Shown here one piece after another: positions 52,129 through 63,715 of a DNA stretch of 64,000 bases (positions are counted from its first letter, which is position 1; every line of letters starts with the position of its first letter). Both the position numbers and the translations under genes were made by a program. A model generated the notes under the pieces. The model had not been told where the DNA came from. It worked only from the letters and a program-made list of their open reading frames with translations, and made no database searches. The stretch covers positions 10,784,119-10,848,118 of the forward strand of contig CM021316.1 of assembly GCA_010645155.1 (NCBI GenBank), given 5' to 3'. Source of the stretch: Tigriopus japonicus (lineage: Eukaryota > Arthropoda > Copepoda > Harpacticoida > Harpacticidae).

Positions 52129-55073
52129 AGCCACCAGTGCCATTGGTAGTTGTTGTGATGGTGTTTTTCTTCGACGAAATGAGAAGCTTTCTATCGTGGA
52201 GAAGGACGACAGTCTTGATGGTCCCAAAGGAACCATTGGTGAGGTTGGAGGTTGGAACTTGGAACCTCGACTTTTTCCCGTCTGTCACATCTCGAGCCTG
52301 GAACGGAGAGGATCCATTTGAAGACATCCATCTGACCTATTGACACCAAAAAGCTTGGCATGGTCAAAGGAACGGCCGAGGGATCTTAAATGGCAAGCCG
52401 TTACCTTAATGGCAACTGACTTGAACTCGTCTATCGCGCCCTCCGTATTCTGGCTCTTTGAATGGACGCAGAACCCACACAATCGAGAAACTGGGATGTT
52501 TGGGCCACACTTAGTGTTCAAAGTACTCGTACGTTACAATATGAAGACCCCAGGAAGGTCATCTCGGTGGTGGGCGGCCATGTTGGCAAACATCAAACCA
52601 ACGAGTCAAATGAAATGGAGCGTAGTTTTATTGGTGACAGACCATTTCTCGAGATGACTCCAGCCATGATGAGTCCACTCTGTGATATCAGAGGACTCAA
52701 TCCACTTTCTCTCTCTGGACAGAGTAGGAAGAAGCGAATATATTTTCCTCGGTCAAGCCCCGAGCAGTGCCAACCAGCTTTAGTCTAGCCTAGTGAGGGC
52801 TCTTCAAGGGCTCTAATGTAAGGAGTAAGTACTCAGAGAGCCAGGATTACTCCCAAAGAGGTTTCTTGCAATCCAGTGTGACTGTCTCTTTTGTCTCGCA
52901 TACGCGGGTACAATAGCAGTCCCCTTCTCAAACTCTCTGTGTGTGTATGTCTCCCTGCGTGTTTCACCCTAGGAGTCTTTCTTAACCTTTATAAGGAGGG
53001 CCATTTAACATTCCTGCATAATGGGGCATGGTTTCCTCGTTGAAAGGATCCCTCCAGATCCAAAAGTATTGGCGCTGTCTGTCTTGGAGCAAGGAACACA
53101 CACTCACATACAGAGAAAGAGCTAGAGAGAGGGAAGGACTTGCCTTCATCTCTTGTGGATCGCAAATGGAGCAAGGATGAGATGTAAACCTGTGCCAAGA
53201 GAAGAACCGGTCATTTTGGAACCAAGCCACTCTTCCACCACCCTGACAGCCCCGTTGAAACTCTCTTTGAAGGCGCCCCCAACCTGGTCGACAATCCAAC
53301 TTAGGATTCTCCCAGTTGTCCTCGAGATGTAACGAGACACTCTTGAGCTTTATCAGAATCTGTGTAATGTCATTTCTGTGAATGAAAGTACCCTTGGTCA
53401 GTCATCCACACGAGAGCAGCCCCTTTTTAGAGCTGATTTTGCAGACTAACTGTCATTATGACTGCCAAGATTCCATGCAAATTGGAGCAGCTTTCGGGGG
53501 AGTGAGTAAAAACCAGGATGGGAAACTTGATCCTCTTGGCATTAGTGTCAACTCGAATGTCTCCAGGAACTCAATGATGAAAACCTCATTTAGATCAAAT
53601 GTGATTTTCAAACAAAAGAACCTCCTTATCTATCGTGCTTGGATGCCATTGGTCCGTCCATCTTTCGCTCTCCGTTCGTCTCTTCCTCATTGGAGTGCAA
53701 GCTCAACTTTTCAGGGTTCCCTTTCCATTCTTGGGCTTTTAAGTGACTTCCAATTTCAACCTTCAAAATATGCGAGCCTTGGGTCATCTCGGATAGCATG
53801 AGATCTAAACGTATTTATACATGTTTATGCGGTGTTCGAAGGTTGAGAGGGTTATTCAAAGGCCGAGAGCTAGATGGCGTCCCTGTCGCCACACTTTGTG
53901 GGTCCGGGGTCCTTGAAGGTCGTTCTGGCAGCCAACAAAGGCTGGAGCCAGCTTAGCTTGGTCTTGTGGGTGTGGGAGTGCGTAAGTGCGTGGACGCCCC
54001 CATTTCTGGTGTCCCTTGCTCAGTAAAGAGAGGATTTAAAGAAGGTCCCCTCCGATTTGATTTATGTGATAAGACGGATGATCAGAATGTCAGCTCGAGG
54101 AAAGACGCTCCATTTTACCCAAATATGACAAGGACTCCCCCAAACGATCTCCATTGTAGTACACATCATAGTACAGCATGGACTGGAAAACAAATCTTTC
54201 TACAAACTGAATAGAAGTTAATTGCCGCCAAACCAAGGCCATGAGCCTTTTTGAAGTCAGTTGAGGTTCAAAAATGCACCCGAGTTCCTGACCAATGTTC
54301 ATAAGATTAATTTCATATGGTCGGTATTCCTTCATATTGCAGGGAAATGAAACTCACTCCAAGAGGTTTTGCTTCTGTACCTAGAACTCGAGGTCAAGCT
54401 CTTTTTCTCTCCCTGTTTCTTCGTGTTGGTTGGCAAAATGAAATGGAAACCTTGGATGGGAGTTTCATTGCTCGCTTTTAGGTTTTCATTTCAGGTTTAT
54501 AGGGCTGCTAAACACTTTATCTGTCTGAGTACGAACCTGTCGAGAAAGGCCTCAGTTTCATCCTTCTTGCTGGCTCTCTCCCAATTTTGGAGGAGGAGAG
54601 GAAGACCAAGGAGTAGAAGAAAGCGAAGGAGAATGTCCATCCATGTTGGATGATATGCCCTTGTTTATGGTTGATAGATGACCCAAAAGATGACAGACAC
54701 AACGAGTGGCAACATTTCGTCGAGTGGTCCAGCTACAATTGTAAACAGGGGTCCTATCCCGGATCCTCGGGGAATAAGTAACCGTGGGCGGATCTTGTAA
54801 ACTCACTCACTCGCCTCTGAATGGCAAAGGGATCCCCGTGATTGCTCTGCTGGGTAGGATCCTTTCTTCAAAACTCCTATCAGAGATCCATCAAATCATG
54901 CATATGTTATAAGGAAGTGGAAACAAGACGGATGGAGCCTTCATCGCTCGCTTGTCTTGGCCAAAGGATATCCTCTCCATTCTCCAGCACTCACTCACTT
55001 GCTCTCTCTCTCTAGAGGCCGCCTTACTACCTCTTTTCTTAAAGACCTCCATGATAATACATGTCAATAAGAC

Positions 55074-55094
55074 GATGATGATGATGATGATGAT
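55074..55094. repeat. (GAT)n microsatellite
   Basis: Seven uninterrupted GAT triplets lie in intron 1 of the receptor gene. Confidence 0.9.
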
Positions 55095-58000
55095 AAAACT
55101 CGTTCCGGGCCAAACTTCTGGATCATTGGGCTTTCATCCCTAACTTTTCTTTCTCTTGTTCTCCACTCCACTCAAGGCTAGCAAGCTTTCTGTTTTCTCT
55201 CCGTGTCTAAATTCTGTCAGCCACACTAAAACCAACAAACGTGTGGCATTTGGTATGAAACTTGAGCCGCAAATAAGACACCACCCAAGACACTTGCTCT
55301 TACCTGTAGCTTATACAACTCCAATGAGCAGCATTCTTCACACTTGACATCTAAATCTTCATTAAGACAGGCATCCCACTTGGAAACGCATTCTCCGAAA
55401 TGAAATTTCAAATGTACTCTCTCTCTCTGTTTGGTTCGTTCATTGGAAAATGTGGTCCAAACGCGAAATGGATCCCTACCCTAGTCTCTATTCGAGGTTG
55501 TGAGGTGTGAAAGAGTGATTGAATCTGGCCTCCAGATGCTAATCTAACGCTGAGAGCAGATCTATGATAGGGGCAAAAACGAACAACCGGAGCCAAGGAA
55601 ATCCGATCCTGCTTGTTGAACTTTTTTTATACCCAAAAGGCTTCAAGCTTCAGAGAAGGGGCCAGAGAGACAGTGAGTGGGATAGAGACTCAAGGCCCCC
55701 GAAAAAAAAAACGAGAAGGAAAGAGAGGAGAAAGAGTGCACACATACACAAAGAAGAAGAAGCTTAGGGAGTCAAGTCAAGAAAAAAGAGACTTCAAGAC
55801 CGAGACAATTAAATCCAACCTCGAGAAGTCAAACGGCATCATCCGGATGCCTTTGGTCTTCGTGGCGTGAGTTAAGCCAAGATTAGACAGAGACCAACCA
55901 CCTTTATTGAACTTGACAAAAACATATCCTTGGTTTTGCGAACCTGACATCCGATGATGAGAAAGACGTCGACGAAAAAAAACCCGCATCCTTAGTTTGA
56001 AGAGCGTGAAGAAATAAGGCAAAAAATATCTTCAATATGGTTCAAGGCCAGAACAGCTGCTGAAAGCGAGGACGAACGAAGACGAGAGCTTTTTGAAAAG
56101 GAAGGCCAAAACCCGGAGTGACTTTTTATCAAAAGAACGAATGAACCGATTCTTTTCAATAACGCTGTATTGTAAAAGAATCTTTCTCGTACACACCAAG
56201 GGGTGAAGCAAACTTTTGCTTGAATCTGGAAGCGGACTCCGATTCCAAATCTCAAGGCTCTTTTCTCGCGTTTCCAGAGAACAACGTTCGTTCTTTCGTT
56301 CGTCTGGCCATTGACAAGATGGAATTAGCAATTTCGTGGATTAGAGGCATTAAAACCGTCTTTAAGCCATGGGAGGGCCTCAATGCATGCTGGAATACAC
56401 ACACTGGATTTCTCCGGCAAATCCAATCCAAAGTCACGTCTCCTTTGGAGTGCCGCGAGTGATTCGAGTAATAAATATTTGATGACACTCGCCCCATTCT
56501 CGACGTCCTCGGTGGCCTCGGCAAGTTCACAGTTCCTGCTGAGCTAGAAGCAATTCTTCTGGATTCAAAGAATTTTTGATAAAGCACCACCCACTCTCGG
56601 AGACATTAAACAAAAAAGTTTCTTTGTTCCCAGTTAGATCAGTTCCGTTGCTATGCTTCTCTTTAAAATGTCATAGACCATGCAAAGCAGCTGAAAACAG
56701 TGTCGCTGAAATAGCAAGATGTCTGCAACAGAGGTGACGCGCTGAAGGCCGTTTTTCTTGGGAGCCGAAAAAAAGTTTGATCCGGTTTATGGCTAAATTG
56801 AAGAGTGATGTCCAACACTGAGGCCTTGTTGGAAAAATGACATGAGGAAAATGTGAAAATGTCGCATTTTCAATTTGAATTCAAAGTCAGTCTTTTTTCC
56901 CCGTTCTCGTCCTGCTGAGCGTTCGTTCTCTATAGAATTGAAAAACTGCGTGAATGAAGCGAACGTAACCTCTCACAGAGAGGGAACAAATAAATCTAAT
57001 TCCCACCTCACATGGAATGGAACACGGGATGCGAGAATGTGAGTGGTTTCTTCTATCCATCTTTTGTATTAGCTGTATTAGCCATACCCTCTCCCCCCTC
57101 AATCCAATGTGTCTTTCTTATCTTGTGGTATGTGTGAGCTGATGTTTTAAGTGTTTGGTTAATGCTCGTATCCCTGGCCGTGTTCATTAATTAGGAACAT
57201 GTCAGAGTTCCAGAGTTCTTCCAGCAACTTAGACATCGATTCACAGATGTGATCTCGGCTAAGATTGGGCTCGGTTGTCCTCTTTGTCTCTCACTCTAAC
57301 TAAAGGCCATGCAGGCGGTGGCCTTCTTCCTTCTCTTTCAAGGCTAGCCGGCCGTTTAAGGCCCATGTGGTCTTTAAATAATTAATGCAACCGGTCTCGG
57401 GTGGATCAAGAGCGTATCCCAAAGTTAAATCCGGCACATTCATAAAGGATAAAAGAATGTCGCCGAGAGCCTTGGCCAGCCACAAGCTACATATTGTACG
57501 TATGTATCCAATTTGAAGTCTTTGGATGAGGCTCGGATGCAATTTTGGCCTTCATCCTTCGCAGTCTGCGAAGCCGAGCTGGCTTGAATGGTTCTCTTAG
57601 CATGTCCTTGGAGGTCTCTTCGCCTTGCAAGCCTTCGGGGCAATATTTCTTTATTAACATGACTTGAGCAATGTTCGATAAAAAGATGGATATCTCATGC
57701 TTCTCACTCGCGCTCATTGCTAACGACCACCCATGTGGACCCGTACTAGGTCCAAGAGTGTCGTTGTGAAGTCTCCTCCTGCCCAAAGCTAGAAGGGCAC
57801 ATTAACAGGCCTGGTGCCACGAGTTCAGTAGTGGAGTGAGTAGAGGAGTGGTGGCTCTTTCCCCAAGAAATACAGAGAGGAAGTCACAGTTTGTTTCCTT
57901 TTGGTGCCAATTAGTGATGGTCGGGATTGAATCCAAGGCTGTTGCTGTCACTCGTGTAAGAAAGAGGCCTGGGGCGAAGCGTTAACGCTCGAACAGAAGC

Positions 58001-58335
58001 CAATACTTTTTATGACATATGACATCCGGGGGGCACCCCAAAATCCAATACCAAGAACGAATGACTGACTGACTGACTGAGTGGCTGACTGGCAAGGAGC
58101 TACTATGACTTATGATCTCGAATTTTCTCACTCTTGTTTTTTTCTCTTGACTGGGTTGCACATTGTATCCAAAAACGATATTCGATGAACGAACGCCCAG
58201 GAGAGACAGAAGTCGAGAAATTGGTCGTGTCACCACGTTGATTTCCCTCAATGCCCTCTTTCGTCATTCATTCAACCTCCAAAGAGATCAGTTGGCATCA
58301 AATTAATTGCTTGTGTCTCTTTTTCCCGTTTTCAG

Positions 58336-58427
58336 CCAACAGTCCAGCTTCGCAGATGTCAACATATCCGCCCTTTTAAACTCCTTTCAAGAGGGTTACG
58401 ACAAACGAGTACGACCAAACTATGGGG
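58336..58427 (+). CDS. GABA-A-like receptor subunit, exon 2 (N-terminal helix region)
   Basis: A 92-bp exon is framed by TTTTCAG and the consensus donor GTAAGT. It encodes 30 full residues. These contain an N-glycosylation sequon (NIS), the amphipathic stretch [12 protein letters not shown] and then [10 protein letters not shown]. The closing D-K-R-x-RPNYGG is the hallmark that precedes the first beta strand in insect RDL/GRD/LCCH3 and vertebrate GABA-A subunits. It places this at the start of the extracellular ligand-binding domain. The exon ends with one base (G), which each of the three exon-3 versions completes to Gly by supplying two bases. The strong donor contrasts with the weak donors of the exon-3 copies. 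Confidence 0.93.
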
Positions 58428-58633
58428 GTAAGTCCTTTCTCGTGTCATCCATTAAATAAATGACAAAATTGCTAAACATGACTAATCCATCTACTTTGTA
58501 GGTATACATAATTAATCATCAAAATTATAACTGGGATGGGTTTGGGCATTGGCTAGAGTTATATTTTGTGTTCTGCCAAGGACTTTTTTTGAGGACAAGC
58601 TAGAGAGAGCGCTAAGTTGTGTCCCTATTCCAG

Positions 58634-58701
58634 GTCCTTCAGTGGTGGTGGGCATCACTATGTATGTCCTCTCCATATCTTCGCTCTCAGAAGTGGAAAT
58701 G
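58634..58701 (+). CDS. Alternative exon 3a (68 bp), beta-1 strand region
   Basis: The acceptor TATTCCAG and donor GTACAC bracket 68 bp. Two bases complete the shared Gly, then come 22 residues, PSVVVGITMYVLSISSLSEVEM. G-x-x-V-x-V-x-TMYVLSISSLSEV is the first beta strand of RDL-type GABA receptor subunits, and RDL itself has a 68-bp exon at this place with alternative copies. It ends exactly on Met, phase 0, ready for either exon 4 beginning GAT (Asp). The donor lacks G at +5, so it is weak. A perfect 6-bp hairpin GAGACC/GGTCTC lies 28 nt downstream (58730-58747). Because 68 is not a multiple of three, joining 3a to another exon 3, or skipping all of them, shifts the frame. Confidence 0.93.
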
Positions 58702-59279
58702 GTACACTAAACAAAAATCTCATTGATCAGAGACCTTTGATGGTCTCATGTCGAACTGTGGCACGAACATTTTTCCCCTTGGTTCATTCTATTTAGTTCC
58801 CCGTTAGCCTTTAGTTGAAAACAATGTGTGAATGACCTTTCTTTGTCATATTCATTATCGTCATAGGGGATCCATTATCATTTCTGTTTTAAAAGCTAAA
58901 TCATCTAATAAATTTCCAATTGTCTTGCATAAAGAAACCGGAAAGAAATAACAACAAAAACTGTATTGTACGCAGACCAGGGGCCCCTAATGAAAACGAC
59001 AGTCTTAGTTCCCCAATCTTCCGTTTGGAGTCCCAGGTTCGCCCACCTCTATGTAGCAATACTTACCCCTGGAATGATTGGCCTTAAGATGATCATGATC
59101 AGGAAAACGCATTATTATTGCTAGCCACTCAAGACTAGTTGGTTAATGGTGGTCAAAGCCAAGAGACCCTGACTAATCGCTCTGACCATTTTCTTGTTCT
59201 TTTTCTCTTTCACATCCACCTTGTCCTTTGGCCCCTTTGACCACCACCCTCCTCAATTTTGATTGTGGCCAAATCTTAG
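58702..59279 (+). other. Intron between exons 3a and 3b
   Basis: 578 bp, long enough that simple steric hindrance between splice sites would not by itself prevent 3a-3b joining. It holds the 58730-58747 hairpin. No further exon copy was seen. Confidence 0.7.
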
Positions 59280-59347
59280 GAGCTGCGGTCACTGTGGGCG
59301 TTTCAGCTTACATTCTGTCCATCTCCAGGCTCTCGGAGAGAGATATG
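59280..59347 (+). CDS. Alternative exon 3b (68 bp), divergent copy
   Basis: The acceptor AAATCTTAG and donor GTACTA bracket exactly 68 bp with the same phase as 3a and 3c. Residues after the shared Gly are AAVTVGVSAYILSISRLSERDM. The strand core V-x-V-G-V-x-x-Y-x-LSIS-x-LSE is kept. However, the near-invariant TMYV is replaced by SAYI, SSLSEV by SRLSER, and the penultimate position is Asp. The copy therefore adds two arginines where the others are neutral. It has no stop, no indel and usable splice sites, so it looks maintained and not dead, though the donor is weak (T at +5). A decaying copy is still possible without transcript evidence. Confidence 0.88.
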
Positions 59348-60194
59348 GTACTACCATTACGTAACTAGCAGACTTTATTCATAAAAAAGAACACCCACAA
59401 TTGTTCCGGAACAACCGAGTAGCACGAGAAAAAAAAGAGATCCACACAGATTCAAAGATTGTGCACAAAGTCACAGACACACCGCTTCAAAGCGATTCTT
59501 TCTTTCTTCTTCTGTTCCACTTACCAGTATCCCTTAGCTCGCTTCCATGTGGAACGTGAGAGAAAAAGACCTTCTTCCTTAAGAACCTTCTTGACATTAT
59601 TTGTTTTACTTCTTCGAAAGCCGAGGCATTTCTCGTTCCAGTTCATCCATCCATTCTTCCTTTTCCTGCTTTAGAGCCCTTTTCGTCTTATTGAATCTTG
59701 CTACAGTTTCAAGACAGTAATTTGAACGAGTTCCTCCTGTTCCTTATTATTGTTCTCCCTAACTCAGAATAGGAAAAGAACGAACCAAACAACTCCTCTT
59801 CCACCACCACAACAAAAAAATACAGGATAAAGAATCCGTTAAAGAGTACTTTTGACCGCTAGCAAGGATCATAATGTGACCCCTGTGATACCAAACAAAG
59901 GCCTGTCCTGGCTTGTAATCATCTCAACCGTTTGTAGTTTAGCGCTTATGCGACATCGAAGTCAGACTATTCGATTCAATCACCTTTTAGATTTGCTAAA
60001 TACTTTCCTTTCCATTCATTCATCTATTCATCACCACCCCAAACATCTATCTGGAGAGATGACTGGAGGAGCCAGCCAAATCATCGTGATGATCAGTCCC
60101 TAATCTTATTGGTCCATTCATCTCTCGAGAGTTTACACCTCACTTCTAATGTAGCTTGGCATCACTAGAATAGCTTTGTTTCGTTTACTTTCAG
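59348..60194 (+). other. Intron between exons 3b and 3c
   Basis: 847 bp. Small chance open frames (59459-59674 and 59852-60103) have no recognisable content. No additional exon copy was seen. Confidence 0.6.
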
Positions 60195-60262
60195 GCGAAC
60201 CAGTGACAGTGGGAGTGACAATGTATGTCTTATCCATCAGCTCTGTCTCCGAAGTCATGATG
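60195..60262 (+). CDS. Alternative exon 3c (68 bp)
   Basis: The acceptor GTTTACTTTCAG has a good pyrimidine tract and the donor is GTATTT (weak, T at +5). Length and phase equal those of 3a and 3b. Residues after the shared Gly are EPVTVGVTMYVLSISSVSEVMM. This copy keeps the canonical VGVTMYVLSISS and differs from 3a mainly by SV for SL and MM for EM at the end. That is the same kind of small end-of-exon change I recall between the two classical RDL exon-3 versions (from memory, not checked). Short inverted repeats lie directly downstream (AACTT/AAGTT 60278-60291 and GTTCAA/TTGAAC 60289-60302). Confidence 0.93.
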
Positions 60263-62627
60263 GTATTTCTCATGTTCAACTTGTTTAAGTTCAAAATTGA
60301 ACGTCTTGTTTTCAATTCCGAGCTAGACAAATCAATGTGAAGCTGTGATGCTGTTGTATTTCCATTTGCTTTTCTTTCCTATGGCACATGCGGGTGATTG
60401 TTGGATATGTCACACAGTATTCAATGTCCATTTGCTTGTTCTTATACTAGCAATGCTCGCAATTTCAACCTCGAGCTGAAGTCATCCGACCGACATTGGG
60501 CGACAGTTTTTTACAATGTTTTTGTGTGTTCAATCTGAAATGTCATTCAGTTCTTTCAAAATGATTCTGGCAACTTTTCAATAACTAAAAAAGTTCAATA
60601 ACTCAAGCGCAACATAGAAAAAATGGTATGATCGACTTGATCTTTGTCAGTAACACGCAATGACAAGTTAAGTATGCTTTCTACCAAACATACATATCGG
60701 TTTTGAAGATTGGATCGTAACGTTGTAATTGGATTCTCCTTACATTTTATAGGTTTGACGGATGAGGTCAATATGGAGTAGCTTATTGCAATTGTTTACC
60801 CACTACTTATAAATAAACTAATACACATTTGGAACAAAAGACCGTTGCTAGGCCTTAAAATGTTTTTTAAGCTACAAATAGATGATTTGAAGATGTCAGG
60901 ATGACAAAATTTATATTAAAGTTATGCTTGAATGAGTCATGATACCATTTTGAATTCCTTGAAATATTCCAACATCCTTCCCCGCGTTAAAATGCGAATT
61001 TAAGAAAGATATGTGGCAATAAAGAAAAAGGAAAAGAAAGTAGTGTTTTGTAAAGGTGTGGTCAATATTCCTGTTTTTGTTACTATCTAGTAGATGAAAT
61101 TGAATCAAGCAAAAAAGTCTCAGAATGTAAACGTACGTACATCTTAGTTGTGGATAAAAACGTTGGCTTTGTTAAAGATGACCTTTACAATTGTTCAGAA
61201 AGATACGAATTCCTGAACAGTTTCTGAACTTTCTGATTCAAGTTGGAAATGTCTCCCGCATTTCCGGAAACGTTTATCGTCGTCACACAAAACCTTTCTA
61301 TCCAATCTCGCCATCTCATCTTGAAACTAAGAACCAACCATCTCCCTTATTACAACGTACAAAAAGAAATAGGTTTTAGGACCATGAGGTATCTTTTAAA
61401 AACATTGTAAAACCCAAAGCCCCAGACAACTTTGAATGCTCCAAGGACTAACCAGAGTATGTTGATTGGGCATGTGGATTTTTTCAGCCATTACCTAAAG
61501 TAAACTACATTGAGTCAGGAACGTTATCTATCTATCTATTTATCTTTCGGGAAGAAGAGTTCAAATCAAGTCACCCGTGGACAGAGATTCTAGAGCTCTT
61601 AGAATCACTTCCCATTGTCATTGTGTGAGCTGTTTGAGTGAACGTTTTTGACTCTCAGCCAGGAAAAAGGCTGTGGAGCCCGATTCTCTGCCTTTTCTTT
61701 TGGACTTTGGTGTGCCCTCGGTTTACGGTTCTATTGAGTTGTCGTTGCATCCCTCCATTCCATTCTGCACTTCATGGTTGATTTCAGACTCTGGACCCCA
61801 CACATCTATCCTTGGCTGCTTTGCATGCACAATCTGGAACAACTAACTTTCAATGTCCTCTTATCTTTTTTAGATGAAGTCACGATAACTGTCGATCAAA
61901 GTGGCAAATTCCATGATCTGACTCATAATTCAATCAATCTCCTTTGCATGATCGGCTTTACATTGTTTATTGTAAATTGGGCGTCTTCGTAATCATGTGA
62001 CTTTGGGGATGTTTTTGAAAACTGTTGGTGTTTTTTCCATGTTATTGTAGCGCCAGCAGACGTTTGCTCTAATGGGTAAAGGTGTGCACTTTACTTACCC
62101 CAATACAACTTGAACCCACTAAAGTGGATTTCTTGAATGAAAGCTTGGAAAACGGTAAATTGGCTCAATAATATTAGTACAGAATTAATCCACGAGTAGT
62201 TCAGGGTTGTTCCAATCCGACCACATTGGAGAAAAACTGTTCATGGACGGATGGATTTCATTTGATTTAGAGAGAAAAGGATAGCTTGAAATTAAAATTG
62301 TCATGTTTTCAGCGCAACAAAACTTCGAAAAAACACGAATCCAAAATTCATGAACAGAAAAATATAAGGATTGTTTTTTGAGAAGTACAAATTATTAAAC
62401 ACTGCTTTTCCCCTCGCAAAATGAACATATTACGTATTAGACCTGGAAAACTGTATCCTGTTGTTTTGTCCTTCTCAAAGGCTTTGTTGTTTGGCTGGGG
62501 ATTTAACCCTTACCCATTAGGAGCAAAGCAAAAAAAGCAAGCAAGCAAGCTAGCTAGCATGAGTCCCGTGTGAAATGCTGATGCGTGGCTTCTGTCGTGC
62601 TGTTTTGTAAGTTGGTGACTCTTTCAG
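60263..62627 (+). other. Intron between the exon-3 and exon-4 clusters
   Basis: 2365 bp, AT-rich. It contains (TATC)n at 61525-61541 and AAGC/GCTA tetranucleotides at about 62536-62558. I searched for further copies of the MYVLSIS or YFRQFW-type exons and saw none. It ends GACTCTTTCAG before exon 4a. Confidence 0.65.
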
Positions 62628-62854
62628 GATTTCACCTTGGACATGTATTTTCGACAGTTTTGGCGGGATCCGAGACTGTCGTTTGAGCGCCGAGGAGGCT
62701 TGGAAAAGCTCGTGGTTGGTGCTGAGTATATTAATATGATTTGGGTGCCTGACACCTTCTTTGTGAACGAGAAGACCGCCTATTTCCACGATGCCACCAC
62801 GGAGAACCAATTTCTCAGAATAATACATACAGGAGAAATTTTACGCAGTATTAG
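62628..62854 (+). CDS. Alternative exon 4a (227 bp), ligand-binding loops D and A to E
   Basis: The acceptor CTCTTTCAG and donor GTACGT bracket 75 codons plus AG of the next Arg. The exon starts [12 protein letters not shown] and ends TGEILRSI-R. In GABA-A receptors YFR is loop D (the Arg contacts the GABA carboxylate), [11 protein letters not shown] (39-49) is the loop A region and the final RSIR belongs to loop E. All these are intact, so the subunit should be able to form the complementary face of a transmitter site. It differs from 4b at 11 of 75 positions. Net charge over those positions is 0 here against +3 in 4b. Read-through of the donor meets a stop at about 62913. Confidence 0.95.
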
Positions 62855-63715
62855 GTACGTGTACGAGGAAGCAGCCAAACAAAGCGGAAAAGAGAACCCT
62901 TACCCCACGTTGTAACCACACACTTTATGCCAAGGGGACAATGGGGGGGACAACCCTGAGTGTCGCTGTCTCTGTCAGTTTAAGGACCCATTGGTCCAGG
63001 AGATCTTTTCCTCCTCGTTTTTGGAAGGAAGGGAGACACATTTTTGAAAGGAGATGACACGAGGCATCACTTTCGAGACAACTTCGATCCCCCTTGATAA
63101 ATGGGGAAAGCATATGGGCCTCTCTGTCTCAGTGGGTGGGGATAGGGGGAAAATAGGGCGAATCAAAGAATGTTGCCCGGTGCCAAACACTCACACCATC
63201 TTCCTTCCACCCACTATCTACGTATACAGTACAGTCTACTAAAACAAGTCATAGTTCGTTTTGGCGAGTTGCATGTTCCATTCTGTTGCATGATCTTCTG
63301 GATCCTCTGTCTAAAGAAAGTGAGCGTCGTTTCTTGTCCAATCTAATTTGAACCACCGCCAACCCCATTGTGTGCTTGCCTTCCATTTAAAGTTTAGCAC
63401 TTCTCTCCACGTTGAGATAATAAGATGGGTTTTGAGGGTAAGTGGTGAAGCGTGAGGTCTGTGAGTACAAAAGTACCAACCAGACAACTATTGCCAGTAG
63501 GTGAGTGTGTGTATGAGTATGTGTGTGTATGAGATCGTCTTTGTACAGTAGAACAGGTCTAGAAACGAAAAAGTCACGCGAGGACGGGCGCCAGTATTAT
63601 CATCATTATCATCATCCAGAGGAGATCCAGGAGCCGCGATCTTGGAAAGTGCCACTTTGACGACAGTCGCCTCGTGCTTCGGGGATTGCAATAACGAGAA
63701 CTCTGATCTTTCTAG
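62855..63715 (+). other. Intron between exons 4a and 4b
   Basis: 861 bp, with GTGT/GTAT/GAGT low-complexity sequence near 63501-63532 and a short CATTAT-type repeat near 63597-63615. No further exon copy was seen. It ends GATCTTTCTAG before 4b. Confidence 0.65.

Larger units (their letters stand above)
37981..58335 (+). other. Proposed intron 1 of the receptor gene, ~20.4 kb
   Basis: It begins GTAAGA and ends with a strong pyrimidine tract and TTTTCAG directly before exon 2. No other exon of the receptor and no independent gene was recognised inside on either strand. Open frames such as 44773-45216 (-) or 47285-47716 (+) show no domain. It contains simple repeats: (GGTT)n at about 39430-39447, a GAA/TAG/TGG tract at 52056-52099 and (GAT)n at 55074-55094. 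A (TGAC)n tract lies at 58062-58080. Two hairpins occur at 39867-39938 and 42455-42479. Very long first introns commonly hold enhancers, but I see no specific one. Confidence 0.6.

Noticed and set aside
61774..61992. 72-codon open frame between exons 3c and 4a as a possible extra exon
   Set aside because: No similarity to the receptor extracellular domain and no 68-bp or 227-bp exon framing. Treated as intron.
62855..62915. Extension of exon 4a past its donor into a C-terminal tail
   Set aside because: The sequence after the GTACGT donor is non-homologous to the receptor family and ends at a stop. The boundary aligns exactly with that of 4b, so it is intron.
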